Assembly: GCF_035690525.1 (NCBI RefSeq)
Contig: NZ_DASSKM010000127.1
Span: 1-14,110, forward strand
Length of the DNA stretch: 14,110 nt
Reading direction: 5' to 3'
Origin: Salinisphaera sp035690525
GTDB taxonomy: Bacteria; Pseudomonadota; Gammaproteobacteria; Nevskiales; Salinisphaeraceae
Both the position numbers and the translations under genes were made by a program. Positions within the stretch are counted from its first letter, which is position 1, and every line of letters begins with the position of its first letter. Below are positions 1-9,595 of the stretch, in pieces. The notes beneath the pieces are model-generated. The model searched no databases. It saw only the letters and a program-made list of their open reading frames with translations, and was not told the DNA's origin.

Positions 1-2625
<2,625 letters not shown>

Positions 2626-2630
2626 TCGAA

Positions 2631-2688
2631 CCGGGTAAGCATCGCGGCCGGGCAATCGGCGCCAACGCGCGATCACATGCTTACTCGG
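2631..2688. terminator. Inverted repeat between convergent genes, possible bidirectional terminator
   Basis: Bases 2631-2642 (CCGGGTAAGCAT) pair with 2677-2688 (ATGCTTACTCGG) over 12 positions with one G-T pair. The 34-base loop can fold further through CCG/CGG. It begins six bases after the metH stop, and its right arm covers the stop codon of the minus-strand gene (2681-2683), so transcripts from both sides would carry it. There is no run of T on either side, so it is not a textbook intrinsic terminator. A role in stopping transcription or protecting 3' ends is inferred. Confidence 0.45.
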
Positions 2689-3031
2689 CGTAGCGGCCGG
2701 CTCCCGCGAACGGCAGATGAAACAGATCGCCGCTCTGGCCCACCATCTGGCCCGCCACCACGATCGTCACGATCAGCGCCGCCGTCGGCACGATGGTGGC
2801 CAGAATCAGTTCGCGCCAGCTCAGCGCGCTGTTGCCGGTGGCGCGCTGGGCGAAGACATGGGTGATATAGAGTAGATTCGCGCCCAGCGAGATCGCCGCC
2901 GCGATCCAAAAGCCAGGCTGTGAGCTGCCGTTGTAGGCCAGCACGCAGGCGGCCAGCGTGGCGGCCACGCCGGCGAGACCGGCGCCCTCGCAGATCCAGG
3001 CAACGAGATTCAATTGGCGCGTGGCGGGCAT
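2681..3031 (-). CDS. Small three-helix membrane protein, unknown function
   Basis: A 116-residue protein I do not recognise. From the ATG at 3031 (MPATRQLN) it has three hydrophobic stretches: about residues 7-30 (a Gly/Ala-rich segment around GLAGVAATLAACVLAY), 38-56 (FWIAAAISLGANLLYI) and 73-96 (ILATIVPTAALIVTIVVAG). A short tail ends in GRYAE. The frame stays open upstream to 3124, but the added residues are Arg-rich and look untranslated. No strong Shine-Dalgarno motif precedes 3031; GGCGG lies about 13 bases upstream. It is the last gene of a minus-strand run after the MATE gene and the broken MFS gene, 97 bases beyond the latter. The membrane location is clear from composition; the function is not. 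A start at 3082 is also possible. Confidence 0.6.
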   Translation of the reverse strand: MPATRQLNLVAWICEGAGLAGVAATLAACVLAYNGSSQPGFWIAAAISLGANLLYITHVFAQRATGNSALSWRELILATIVPTAALIVTIVVAGQMVGQSGDLFHLPFAGAGRYAE

Positions 3032-3127
3032 GGGCCGTGGAAACCGCCGAATAGCCGCGTCATGATAGCGCGTGCATCCCATGCGGCCGAACACCGCACG
3101 GGCCGCACGGAATACACGTCGCACCGA

Positions 3128-3898
3128 TCAGCCGGGTTGGCGCTTCGGCTGCGCAGGCCGATCGGCTTTCACGCTAAACATGACGATACCGGCGAGCAGC
3201 AGCATGGCGGCCAGAAAAGCCGCGGTGCCGACGAAGCTGCCGCCGCTGGCGTCCTGCAGATAGCCGCCGACGTACGGGCCGACAAAGCCGCCGAGATTAC
3301 CCAGCGCATTGATCAGCCCGAGCGCGCCGCCCAGCACCGCGGCCGGCATGGTGGTCGAGGCGGCGGCCCAAAACGGCCCGTCGTAGGCCAGCGCGCCGCC
3401 CATGGCCAGGCAGATCAGCGCCATCGAGATAGCGATATAGGCATGCCCCACCAGCACCGAGCCGACCAGCGAGATCGCGGCTATCAGCATGGCGATGAAC
3501 ACATGCAACGCATAGCGGCCGGTGCGATCGGCGAGCCAGCCGTTGAACCAGAGCCCGAAACCGGCCACGACATAGGGCAGCGCGGCGAGCACGCCCACCG
3601 CCACGAAACCGCGCTGGGTGAGGGTTTGGATCAGCGTCGGCAGCCACAGATTCAAGCCATAGAAACCAATCTGGATCAGGAAGTAGACCGCCACCAGCTT
3701 CCACACCGTGGCGCTTTAAAACACATCGCGATAGCCCTTCGCCTCGGGCGCATGGCGCTGCTCCTCGGCGATGGCGCCTTCGATGTAATCGCGCTCGGCA
3801 TCCGAGACCCAGCGCGCCTCGGACGGCCGGTCCGCGGCCAGCCGCCACCACAACGGCGCCGCGATCAGAAACGGGAACACGCCCTCGATGATGAACGC
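3128..3898 (-). pseudogene. MFS transporter remnant, C-terminal part only, with internal stop
   Basis: This frame encodes the second half of a major facilitator transporter resembling the anion:cation symporter (ACS) group, which takes up organic acids such as tartrate and hexuronates. It opens just after the MATE stop with AFIIEGVFPFLIAAP, which matches the 'FIIEG' stretch near helix 6. The central cytoplasmic loop follows (DRPSEARWVSDAERDYIEG), then an in-frame TAA at 3716-3718. Six more helices come next, with YFLIQIGFYGLNLWLP, the loop motif NGWLADRTGR and LGNLGGFVGPYVGGYLQD, ending at TGA 3128-3130. Roughly the first 170 residues and helices 1-5 are absent and are not seen upstream of the MATE gene either. 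Apart from the TAA the frame is undamaged over 257 codons. A GTG at 3706 could start a 192-residue fragment, but it has no Shine-Dalgarno motif and would give half a transporter. I call it a pseudogene. Confidence 0.8.
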
Positions 3899-5206
3899 TC
3901 AAATGCCGCTAACCGCCCATGCGCCGGACCGCGTACGCCAAGCCGTGGCCACGAGCCGGGCAAGCAGGAACACGGTCAGCCCGGCCCAGATTCCGGCCAG
4001 CCCCCAGCCCAGTGCATAAGCCAGCCAGATCAGCGGCAGAAAACCGAGCAGAGCGGCGCCGAGCGTGCTGGTACGCAAAAACGCGGCGTCGCCGGCGCCG
4101 AGCAGCACGCCGTCCAGCGCGAACACGACGCCGGCGACCGGCTGCTGGACGACGAACAGCCACCAGGCATAGGGAATCTGCGCCAGCACCGCCGGATCGT
4201 CGGTGAAGGCATGCGGCAACACCGGATAAGCCGCGGCGAAGATCACGCCGAGCGCGATACCGAGCACGAGCGAATAACCGGTGATCCGCCACGCCACGCG
4301 CTGGGCGTCGGCGGCGCGGTCGCCGCCGAGCGCGGCCCCGACCAGCGCCTGCGCGGCGATCGCCAGCGAATCGAGGATCAGTGACAGGAACGACCACAAC
4401 TCGTAGACGATCTGGTGCGCGCCGGCGGCTGCGGCCGAATAGCGGGCCGCCACCGCCGCGGCGGACAGAAAACAGATCTGGAACGAGGCGCTGCGCAGAA
4501 TCAGATCGCGCCCGAGCACCATCTGCGCCCGCATGACGGCCAGGCTCGGCCGGGCCATCGCTCGCTCGCGCAGCAACGCGATCAGAAACAGTATCGCGGC
4601 GACACTCTGCGCCAGCACGTTGGCGATCGCCGAACCGGCCAGCCCGAAGCCCAGCGGATAGACCAGGATCGGACAGACGATCGCCGAAGCGACGTTGGCC
4701 GCGAGCACGTAGCGCAGCGGCCGCACCGTGTCCTGGACGCCGCGCATCCACCCGTTGCCGGCCAGGGTGATCAGAATCGCCGGCGCGCCGAGTAGCGCAA
4801 TGCGCAGCCACCGGCCGGCCGCATCGGCGATGCCGCCCGGGCCGGCCAGCAGCAGCGCCAGATCGTGGGCGAAGATCTCGCCGAGCACGAACACGAAAAG
4901 CCCCACCGCGATCGCCAGCCAGGTCGCCTGGCCGCCCTCGGCCACTGCCTCGGCCCGCCGGTGCGCGCCGTAGAGCCGCGAGGTACGGGCGGTGGTGCCA
5001 TAGGACAGGAAGGTGAGCTGGCTGGTCAGCACGCTCAACAGCGTACCGCCGAGCGCCAAACCCGCCAGCGGCACCGCGCCGAGATGTCCCACCACCGCGG
5101 TATCGATCAGCACATAAAGCGGCTCGGCCGCCAGCACCCCCAGCGCCGGCAGCGCGAGCGCGAGAATACGGCGCGGCGTGACTTCGGTCTCGGCGCTATC
5201 CACCAT
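3899..5206 (-). CDS. MATE family efflux transporter, DinF type
   Basis: A 435-residue inner-membrane exporter of the multidrug and toxin extrusion family, DinF/NorM fold, normally driven by sodium or proton gradients. Twelve hydrophobic helices fill almost the whole chain. The first carries the signature LALPALGVLAAEPLY and LIDTAVVGHLG, with an acidic residue at D35 where DinF proteins have their conserved helix-1 Asp. The second half begins near RSASFQICFLSAAAVAARY and contains GAHQIVYELWSF. The C-terminus SGAWAVSG is typical of the family, so the protein looks complete. I chose the ATG at 5206 because AGGCGA sits six bases upstream; the frame continues to 5296 but those extra residues (MIARPIGHG...) are polar and unlike the family. 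Its stop codon directly abuts the MFS remnant. The substrate cannot be read from sequence; the sequence style resembles actinobacterial members, which is an impression only. Confidence 0.92.
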   Translation of the reverse strand: MVDSAETEVTPRRILALALPALGVLAAEPLYVLIDTAVVGHLGAVPLAGLALGGTLLSVLTSQLTFLSYGTTARTSRLYGAHRRAEAVAEGGQATWLAIAVGLFVFVLGEIFAHDLALLLAGPGGIADAAGRWLRIALLGAPAILITLAGNGWMRGVQDTVRPLRYVLAANVASAIVCPILVYPLGFGLAGSAIANVLAQSVAAILFLIALLRERAMARPSLAVMRAQMVLGRDLILRSASFQICFLSAAAVAARYSAAAAGAHQIVYELWSFLSLILDSLAIAAQALVGAALGGDRAADAQRVAWRITGYSLVLGIALGVIFAAAYPVLPHAFTDDPAVLAQIPYAWWLFVVQQPVAGVVFALDGVLLGAGDAAFLRTSTLGAALLGFLPLIWLAYALGWGLAGIWAGLTVFLLARLVATAWRTRSGAWAVSGI

Positions 5207-5512
5207 GATCGTCGCCTGCGGGTCAGCCGGCCAGTTTGCCACAGCGCGGTCTCGGCGTTTGTCCGGATAGCCGTGGCCGATGGGCCGGGCGATCATGCGA
5301 TATTTATAACCTTGAGAGGGTGTTTACCCGTCGTAGCGAGCGTGGTCGGTTTGGGCATGCCCCGAGCACAGGCAGCGTCGCGCCGGGGCGGCACGTGGGC
5401 ATTTCAAGCTCCGGACAGGTCCGAAACAGCAAGCGCCGTAGTGTTGTAAATACGCTTTGAAGCAAAGCCATAAACCGGCCGTCTGGACCGCGGTCGAGCC
5501 ACAGGAGCGATT
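5207..5512. promoter_or_regulatory. Divergent promoter region between MATE and AI-2E permease genes
   Basis: A 306-base spacer without a convincing gene; it must hold the starts of two divergent transcripts. On the minus strand TATAAA (5303-5308) could be the -10 box of the MATE gene, but no good -35 box lies at the right distance. On the plus strand TTGTAA (5444-5449) and CATAAA (5469-5474) are separated by 19 bases, a weak pair for the permease gene. Two small dyads are visible: GGGT-GTTT-ACCC (5318-5329) and GCTTTG-AAG-CAAAGC (5454-5468), the latter lying between the two putative plus-strand boxes. AGGAG at 5502-5506 is the Shine-Dalgarno motif for the start at 5513. Promoter assignments are tentative. 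Confidence 0.35.
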
Positions 5513-6598
5513 ATGAGCCAAGCCAGCCCCGGCCTCGGCGATTTTTGGCGCCGCTGTCTGATCGTGTCGGGCATCACGATCGGCACGGTGGCGGTGCTCT
5601 GGTTCATCTGGACGATCGGCCATGCGGCGTTGCTGATCTTCGCGGCGTTTTTGGTGGCGGTCGCGCTCGACGCCCTGGCTCGGGCCCTGTCGCGCGTCTC
5701 CGGGCTGGGCCGCCACACCTCGGTGATCACGGTGACGGTGCTGCTTCCCCTGGTGCTCGGCGTGGCCGTGGCGCTGGGCACCATGAACGTCGCCTCCCAG
5801 GCGCCCAAGCTGCAGCATCAGATCGTGCAATCGATCAACCAGCTACAGGACAAGCTACAGCAATACCAATTTACCCAGAACCTGTTGGGTTCATCCACGT
5901 CGTCCGGCGATTCGGGTTCGGGTTCGGGCAGCTCGCTCGGCGAGCATCTGGCCAGCGAAATCTCGAGCGCCGCCTCGGTGACGCTGACCATGGTGACCGA
6001 TCTGTTCTTAGTGCTCATCATCGGCATCTACTTGGGACTGCGACCCCAAATCTACTACCACGGACTGTTACGCCTGTTTCCGCCGGACCGACAGGAGCGC
6101 ATGGATTTCATTGCCCACGAGGCCGCCGACGCGGTCCGTCGCTGGCTGACGGGGCGCGCGATTTCCATGACCCTGGTCGGCGTCGGCAGCGTCGCCGGCC
6201 TGTGGCTGATCGGTATTCCTTTTCCGCTGCTGCTCGGATTATCGGCCGGGCTTTTGACCTTCATCCCGTATCTGGGCGCGCTGGTCTCGGCGGTGCCGGC
6301 GCTGCTGATCGCCGGCCTGCACGGCGTCTGGGCGATGTTCTATGTCGGCCTGCTGTATCTGGGGCTGCATATCATCGAGGGCTACCTGATGGCGCCCATG
6401 ATCCAGCGCCGCGCCGCCTCGATCGCCCCGGCTTTTTTATTGTCGGTCCAGGTCATCGGCGGCACGATCGCGGGCGTGCTGGGCGTCGCCCTGGCCACCC
6501 CGATCGCGCTGGTGATCGCGGTGATCATCCAGCTCTGTTACGTCCAAGACGTGATCGGCGAAAAGCCGCACCTGCCCCGCGACGGCCCGTATGAATAA
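5513..6598 (+). CDS. AI-2E family transporter (PerM/TqsA-like permease)
   Basis: A 361-residue inner-membrane protein of the AI-2E transporter family (formerly UPF0118), about the usual length. Members include TqsA, linked to autoinducer-2 export, and Na+/H+ antiporters of halophiles, so the substrate is uncertain. The N-terminal helix pair lies at about residues 15-65 (ending ARALSRVSGLGR), another helix at about 73-93, then an amphipathic region (PKLQHQIVQSINQLQDKLQQY). Next come a Ser/Gly stretch, a helix (TLTMVTDLFLVLIIGIYLGL) and the C-terminal set with the signatures GLLTFIPYLGALVSAVPALL, APMIQRRA and GVLGVALATPIALVIAVII. The ATG follows AGGAGCGATT, a good ribosome site. The Ser/Gly run (residues about 126-144) includes three exact TTCGGG hexamers. 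It ends 13 bases before the convergent YihY-family stop. Confidence 0.92.
   Translation: MSQASPGLGDFWRRCLIVSGITIGTVAVLWFIWTIGHAALLIFAAFLVAVALDALARALSRVSGLGRHTSVITVTVLLPLVLGVAVALGTMNVASQAPKLQHQIVQSINQLQDKLQQYQFTQNLLGSSTSSGDSGSGSGSSLGEHLASEISSAASVTLTMVTDLFLVLIIGIYLGLRPQIYYHGLLRLFPPDRQERMDFIAHEAADAVRRWLTGRAISMTLVGVGSVAGLWLIGIPFPLLLGLSAGLLTFIPYLGALVSAVPALLIAGLHGVWAMFYVGLLYLGLHIIEGYLMAPMIQRRAASIAPAFLLSVQVIGGTIAGVLGVALATPIALVIAVIIQLCYVQDVIGEKPHLPRDGPYE
5911..5928 (+). repeat. Three tandem TTCGGG hexamers inside the AI-2E permease gene
   Basis: Three perfect copies of TTCGGG lie end to end and encode alternating Ser-Gly in a Ser/Gly/Asp-rich linker between the amphipathic region and the next membrane helix. 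The unit is six bases, so copy-number change would keep frame and alter linker length by two residues per unit. Whether it varies is unknown. Confidence 0.8.
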
Positions 6599-6611
6599 GC
6601 GCGCAGCGCGG

Positions 6612-7514
6612 CTACTCCGCCGGCGTATCGCAATGCGCCTCGATCTGGGCGTTGATCTCGGCCCCCGCCAAAACCGTGACCACGGTCACATAAGTCAGCG
6701 TGAGCAGCAGCACCACGCCCGAGAGCGAGCCGTACATCGCGGTATACGAATCCGAGTAGGCGAGAAACACCGAGAACAGGCTGGACGCGATGGTCCAAAA
6801 CACGACCACCAGCGCCGCGCCCACCCGCACCCAGCGCCAGCGCGGCGGCGTCCGGTCCGGCACCCAGCGATACAGCGCGGCCAGGCCGAAGAACAGGATC
6901 AACCCGCCGAGCGCCATGCCGGCTGCACGCGCGCATTCGGCCAGCCACAAATCGGACCAGTACATCTGGGCGACGATCGGCACCCCGATCGCCAACAGCG
7001 AGACCAACACCAGGCCCGTGATCACGGCCAGCGCCAGGAGCAGCGAACGAAACAGATAACGCCAGCCGTCGACCGCGACCGGCTGCTGATAAGCCGCATT
7101 GAGCGCGACCATGAGCGCGCCGACGCCTTGCTGGGCGCACCAGACCGATACCACCAGGCTAAACACGCCCGCCGCCCACAGCGTCGGCGCGGCGCGCGTG
7201 GCCACGTCCTTCATCTGGCTGATCATCGAGATCACGACATCGGCGGGCACGAAACCCGCCATCGCGCTCATCTGCTTGACCACGAAGACCGGATTGGCCA
7301 GCAAGCCGTAGAAAGCCACGAACGCCGATACCGACGAAAAAATCGCGAACAGCGCCAGAAACGAGATCGCCGCCGCGTCGATGCTCAGCTGATGCCGGCC
7401 CATGCCGCGCGCCACGCCGCGCAGAATCGACAGCCAGCCGGCCATGGGGATGTCGCTGGGCCATTCACGACGCGGTGAGCCGGCACGGGACGAGTCGTCC
7501 GGGCTTGGATGCAT
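6612..7514 (-). CDS. YihY/BrkB-family inner-membrane protein
   Basis: A 300-residue polytopic protein of the YihY/virulence factor BrkB family (once mislabelled ribonuclease BN), whose molecular role is unsettled. Family hallmarks are in order: a basic N-terminal stretch (LRGVARGMGRHQLSIDAAA), the first helix SFLALFAIFSSVSAFVAFYG, about four central helices, LYRWVPDR, and the closing YGSLSGVVLLLTLTYVTVV then LAGAEINAQIEAH. Six membrane segments fit. I take the ATG at 7514 because AAGGA lies about four bases before it; an in-frame TTG at 7538 adds eight residues without a ribosome site. The neighbouring AI-2E permease gene converges on it with a 13-base gap, and the acyltransferase fusion gene diverges from it across 139 bases. 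Confidence 0.9.
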   Translation of the reverse strand: MHPSPDDSSRAGSPRREWPSDIPMAGWLSILRGVARGMGRHQLSIDAAAISFLALFAIFSSVSAFVAFYGLLANPVFVVKQMSAMAGFVPADVVISMISQMKDVATRAAPTLWAAGVFSLVVSVWCAQQGVGALMVALNAAYQQPVAVDGWRYLFRSLLLALAVITGLVLVSLLAIGVPIVAQMYWSDLWLAECARAAGMALGGLILFFGLAALYRWVPDRTPPRWRWVRVGAALVVVFWTIASSLFSVFLAYSDSYTAMYGSLSGVVLLLTLTYVTVVTVLAGAEINAQIEAHCDTPAE

Positions 7515-7653
7515 GCCTTCCTTCGTCCGTGATAACAAACGCTCATGATGCCGTAGCCGGCAACCGGCCCGCTACACGCCTCGGCAGTCCCACGGATACC
7601 GGAGCGCTCGACAAGATCCTAAAATGTAGCGTTGGATGCTTCGGGAAGGGGCC

Positions 7654-9588
7654 ATGCGCAAGGTATCGACTATTTTATGCTCGCTGTACGGCGTCTACGC
7701 CTTCACCATCTGGCTGATCGTCATCATCATCGGCGGCGCGCTGCTCTTGGTCCTGCCGGGGCTTGACCTGCGCCGGCGCGTGGCCCGCCGCGCGATCCGC
7801 CTGATGCTGGCCGCCAGCGGCATCCCCTATCGATTCTCGCATCTCGATCGTCTGCCGGACGATCCGTGCGTGGTCATCGCCAACCACCAAAGCTATCTCG
7901 ACGGGCTGGTGTTGACCGCCGCCCTACCGCCGCACTTTGCCCCGGTAATCAAGCGCGACATGGAGCGCGTGCCGATCGTCGGCCGTGTACTGGCGCGGAT
8001 CGGCTCCCGGTTCGTCGAACGCGAGCCGGCGATGGCGGCCGGGCGCGACACGCTGGCGATTCTAGAATCGTTGCAGGCGGGCCAATCCATCGCGATCTTT
8101 CCGGAAGGCACATTCACCCCCGATCGCGGTCTGCTGCCGTTTCGCGACGGCGCTTCGTTTCTGGCCGCCAAGGCCGGCGTGCCGATGGTGCCGGTCGCGC
8201 TGCGCGGCACCGACAAAATCCTGCCGGAAACCGGCATCCTGCCGCGGCCGGGCCGCGTGACGGTCGATATTCTCGAGCCCGCCACGGCCGAGGCCGCCGA
8301 TCGAGCCGCGGCGGACGCCCTACGCGACCGCGTGGAATTCGCGCTTTTCGCCGGCCTGCACCCCGACGCCTATATCGACCACGGCCAAGCCGACAGCCAA
8401 GCCAATGGCAAGCCGCGGCCGACCTACGATTATTATCGCGAGGCCTTCGCCGATCAGGCGCTGCCCTTCGCCTATGTCGATCTCGATCAGCTCGAAGCCC
8501 ATATCCGCTCGGTGCTGGACATCGCGGCCAACAAGCCGCTGCGGGTGGATGCGCGCGTACTGCGCTGCCCGGAGATCATCGAACGGGTGATGCGCGCCAA
8601 CGCGCGGTTCCACGGGGTGAAGTGCGCGACCGTGGACGAAGCGCTTTATCTGGCCGGCTACTCGGAACTCAACGATTTCCTGGTGGCCTTTCCGGTGGTC
8701 CAGCCGGCACCGGTCAAACGGCTCTGCGCCGCCATCGGCCAGGGCCACGGGTTGACGCTGACCGTGGACAGCACCGACACCCTCGACATGCTCGACGAGA
8801 CCGCGCGGGCGGCCGAGGTCGAGCTGCCGCTGTGCGTGGAAATCGATACCTCGGCCGGCATCGACGACGCTTCGCCGAGCCGACGCAGCGCGGTCCACGA
8901 CACCAAGGCGCTGGTCGAACTGGCGCGCGCCATCGACGCCCGCGACAATCTGTCGTTTCGCGGCGTGCTGATTTTCGACACCCAGCGCCAAACCCGGTCC
9001 GGGCAGGACCAACGCAACGGCCGGCATTTGCTCGACGCCCGAGCCGGCGTGATATCGGCCCTGTCCGAGGCCGGCCTGAAACCGTCGCTGGTCGACTGCG
9101 GCGGCATCGGCGAGCTGTCGTTCAACGCCAACGACCCCTCCGTGACCGAAATTACCGTCGGCGCGGCGTTCTTTGGCCTGGCCGATGCCTCAGCCACCGA
9201 AGCCAAGTCGGAAACGCCCGCGGCCGGCTATGCCAGCGAAATCATGCGCCGCACCGACACCCAGCTCTACGCCACGCTCAGCGGCGGCTACACCGCGCCG
9301 GATACCCGCAAGGGCACCACGCTGCCGGCTGTCTACCTGCCGCGCGCGGCCGAATTGGACGATTTGGCCGGCGCGGGCGCCGGTCAGCTACCGATCTTCG
9401 ATGCCGATAACGAGCTTTGTGTCGGCGCGCCGGTTTTCATGCGTCCGGCCAACGCAAGTGAACTCTGCGAGCGCTTCGACCGGTTGGTGCTGATGCAGGA
9501 CGGGGCGATCGTCGGCCACGCCCGCACCTATCGCGCGATCGGCGACCAGTTCGGCAGCCAGCCCCGCGGCGCTTCCGACGCCGTCTAG
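7654..9588 (+). CDS. PlsC-type acyltransferase fused to a PLP-enzyme-like domain lacking its lysine
   Basis: One unbroken 644-residue frame. Residues about 4-35 form a membrane anchor. Residues about 40-225 are a lysophospholipid acyltransferase (PlsC/LPLAT), which moves an acyl chain to a lyso-lipid at the inner membrane face: NHQSYLD gives H78 and D83, then GSRFVERE (117-124), FPEGT (149-153) and VPMVP (176-180), so the catalytic motifs are intact. From about 256 (YDYYREAFADQALPFAYVDLD) it resembles the alanine-racemase-fold amino acid deaminase/aldolase proteins. There the expected VASKSVRC, whose Lys binds PLP, reads VDARVLRC with Arg at 301 (codon 8554-8556). The later glycine loop is CGGIGEL, and RHAKAGEL-like residues read RPANASEL (597-604). 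The second half is therefore probably not a normal PLP enzyme. The start ATG 7654 follows GGGAAGG; an upstream ATG at 7636 has no ribosome site. Function of the fusion unknown. Confidence 0.88.
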   Translation: MRKVSTILCSLYGVYAFTIWLIVIIIGGALLLVLPGLDLRRRVARRAIRLMLAASGIPYRFSHLDRLPDDPCVVIANHQSYLDGLVLTAALPPHFAPVIKRDMERVPIVGRVLARIGSRFVEREPAMAAGRDTLAILESLQAGQSIAIFPEGTFTPDRGLLPFRDGASFLAAKAGVPMVPVALRGTDKILPETGILPRPGRVTVDILEPATAEAADRAAADALRDRVEFALFAGLHPDAYIDHGQADSQANGKPRPTYDYYREAFADQALPFAYVDLDQLEAHIRSVLDIAANKPLRVDARVLRCPEIIERVMRANARFHGVKCATVDEALYLAGYSELNDFLVAFPVVQPAPVKRLCAAIGQGHGLTLTVDSTDTLDMLDETARAAEVELPLCVEIDTSAGIDDASPSRRSAVHDTKALVELARAIDARDNLSFRGVLIFDTQRQTRSGQDQRNGRHLLDARAGVISALSEAGLKPSLVDCGGIGELSFNANDPSVTEITVGAAFFGLADASATEAKSETPAAGYASEIMRRTDTQLYATLSGGYTAPDTRKGTTLPAVYLPRAAELDDLAGAGAGQLPIFDADNELCVGAPVFMRPANASELCERFDRLVLMQDGAIVGHARTYRAIGDQFGSQPRGASDAV

Positions 9589-9595
9589 ATACCAT

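Noticed and set aside
3128..3706. A functional 192-residue MFS half-protein starting at GTG 3706
   Set aside because: No Shine-Dalgarno motif, and clear MFS coding sequence continues upstream past an in-frame TAA; half a transporter is unlikely to work alone.
3014..4384. Open plus-strand frame of 456 codons opposite the MFS remnant and MATE gene
   Set aside because: Its product is Arg/Gln/His/Gly-rich low-complexity sequence with no fold signature, typical of the antisense of GC-rich membrane genes; the minus strand encodes recognisable transporters.
5207..5296. N-terminal extension of the MATE protein
   Set aside because: ATG 5206 has AGGCGA in place, and the extra 30 residues are polar and unlike MATE proteins.
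5324..5830. Minus-strand frame overlapping the start of the AI-2E permease gene
   Set aside because: The product is His/Arg/Gln-rich antisense sequence with no ribosome site; it also shows no sign of the missing MFS N-terminal half.
6599..6611. CGCG-CAG-CGCG mini-hairpin between the AI-2E and YihY-family genes as a terminator
   Set aside because: Only four-base arms in GC-rich DNA and no T run; expected by chance.
7636..7653. Earlier ATG for the acyltransferase fusion
   Set aside because: No ribosome site precedes it, whereas ATG 7654 follows GGGAAGG.
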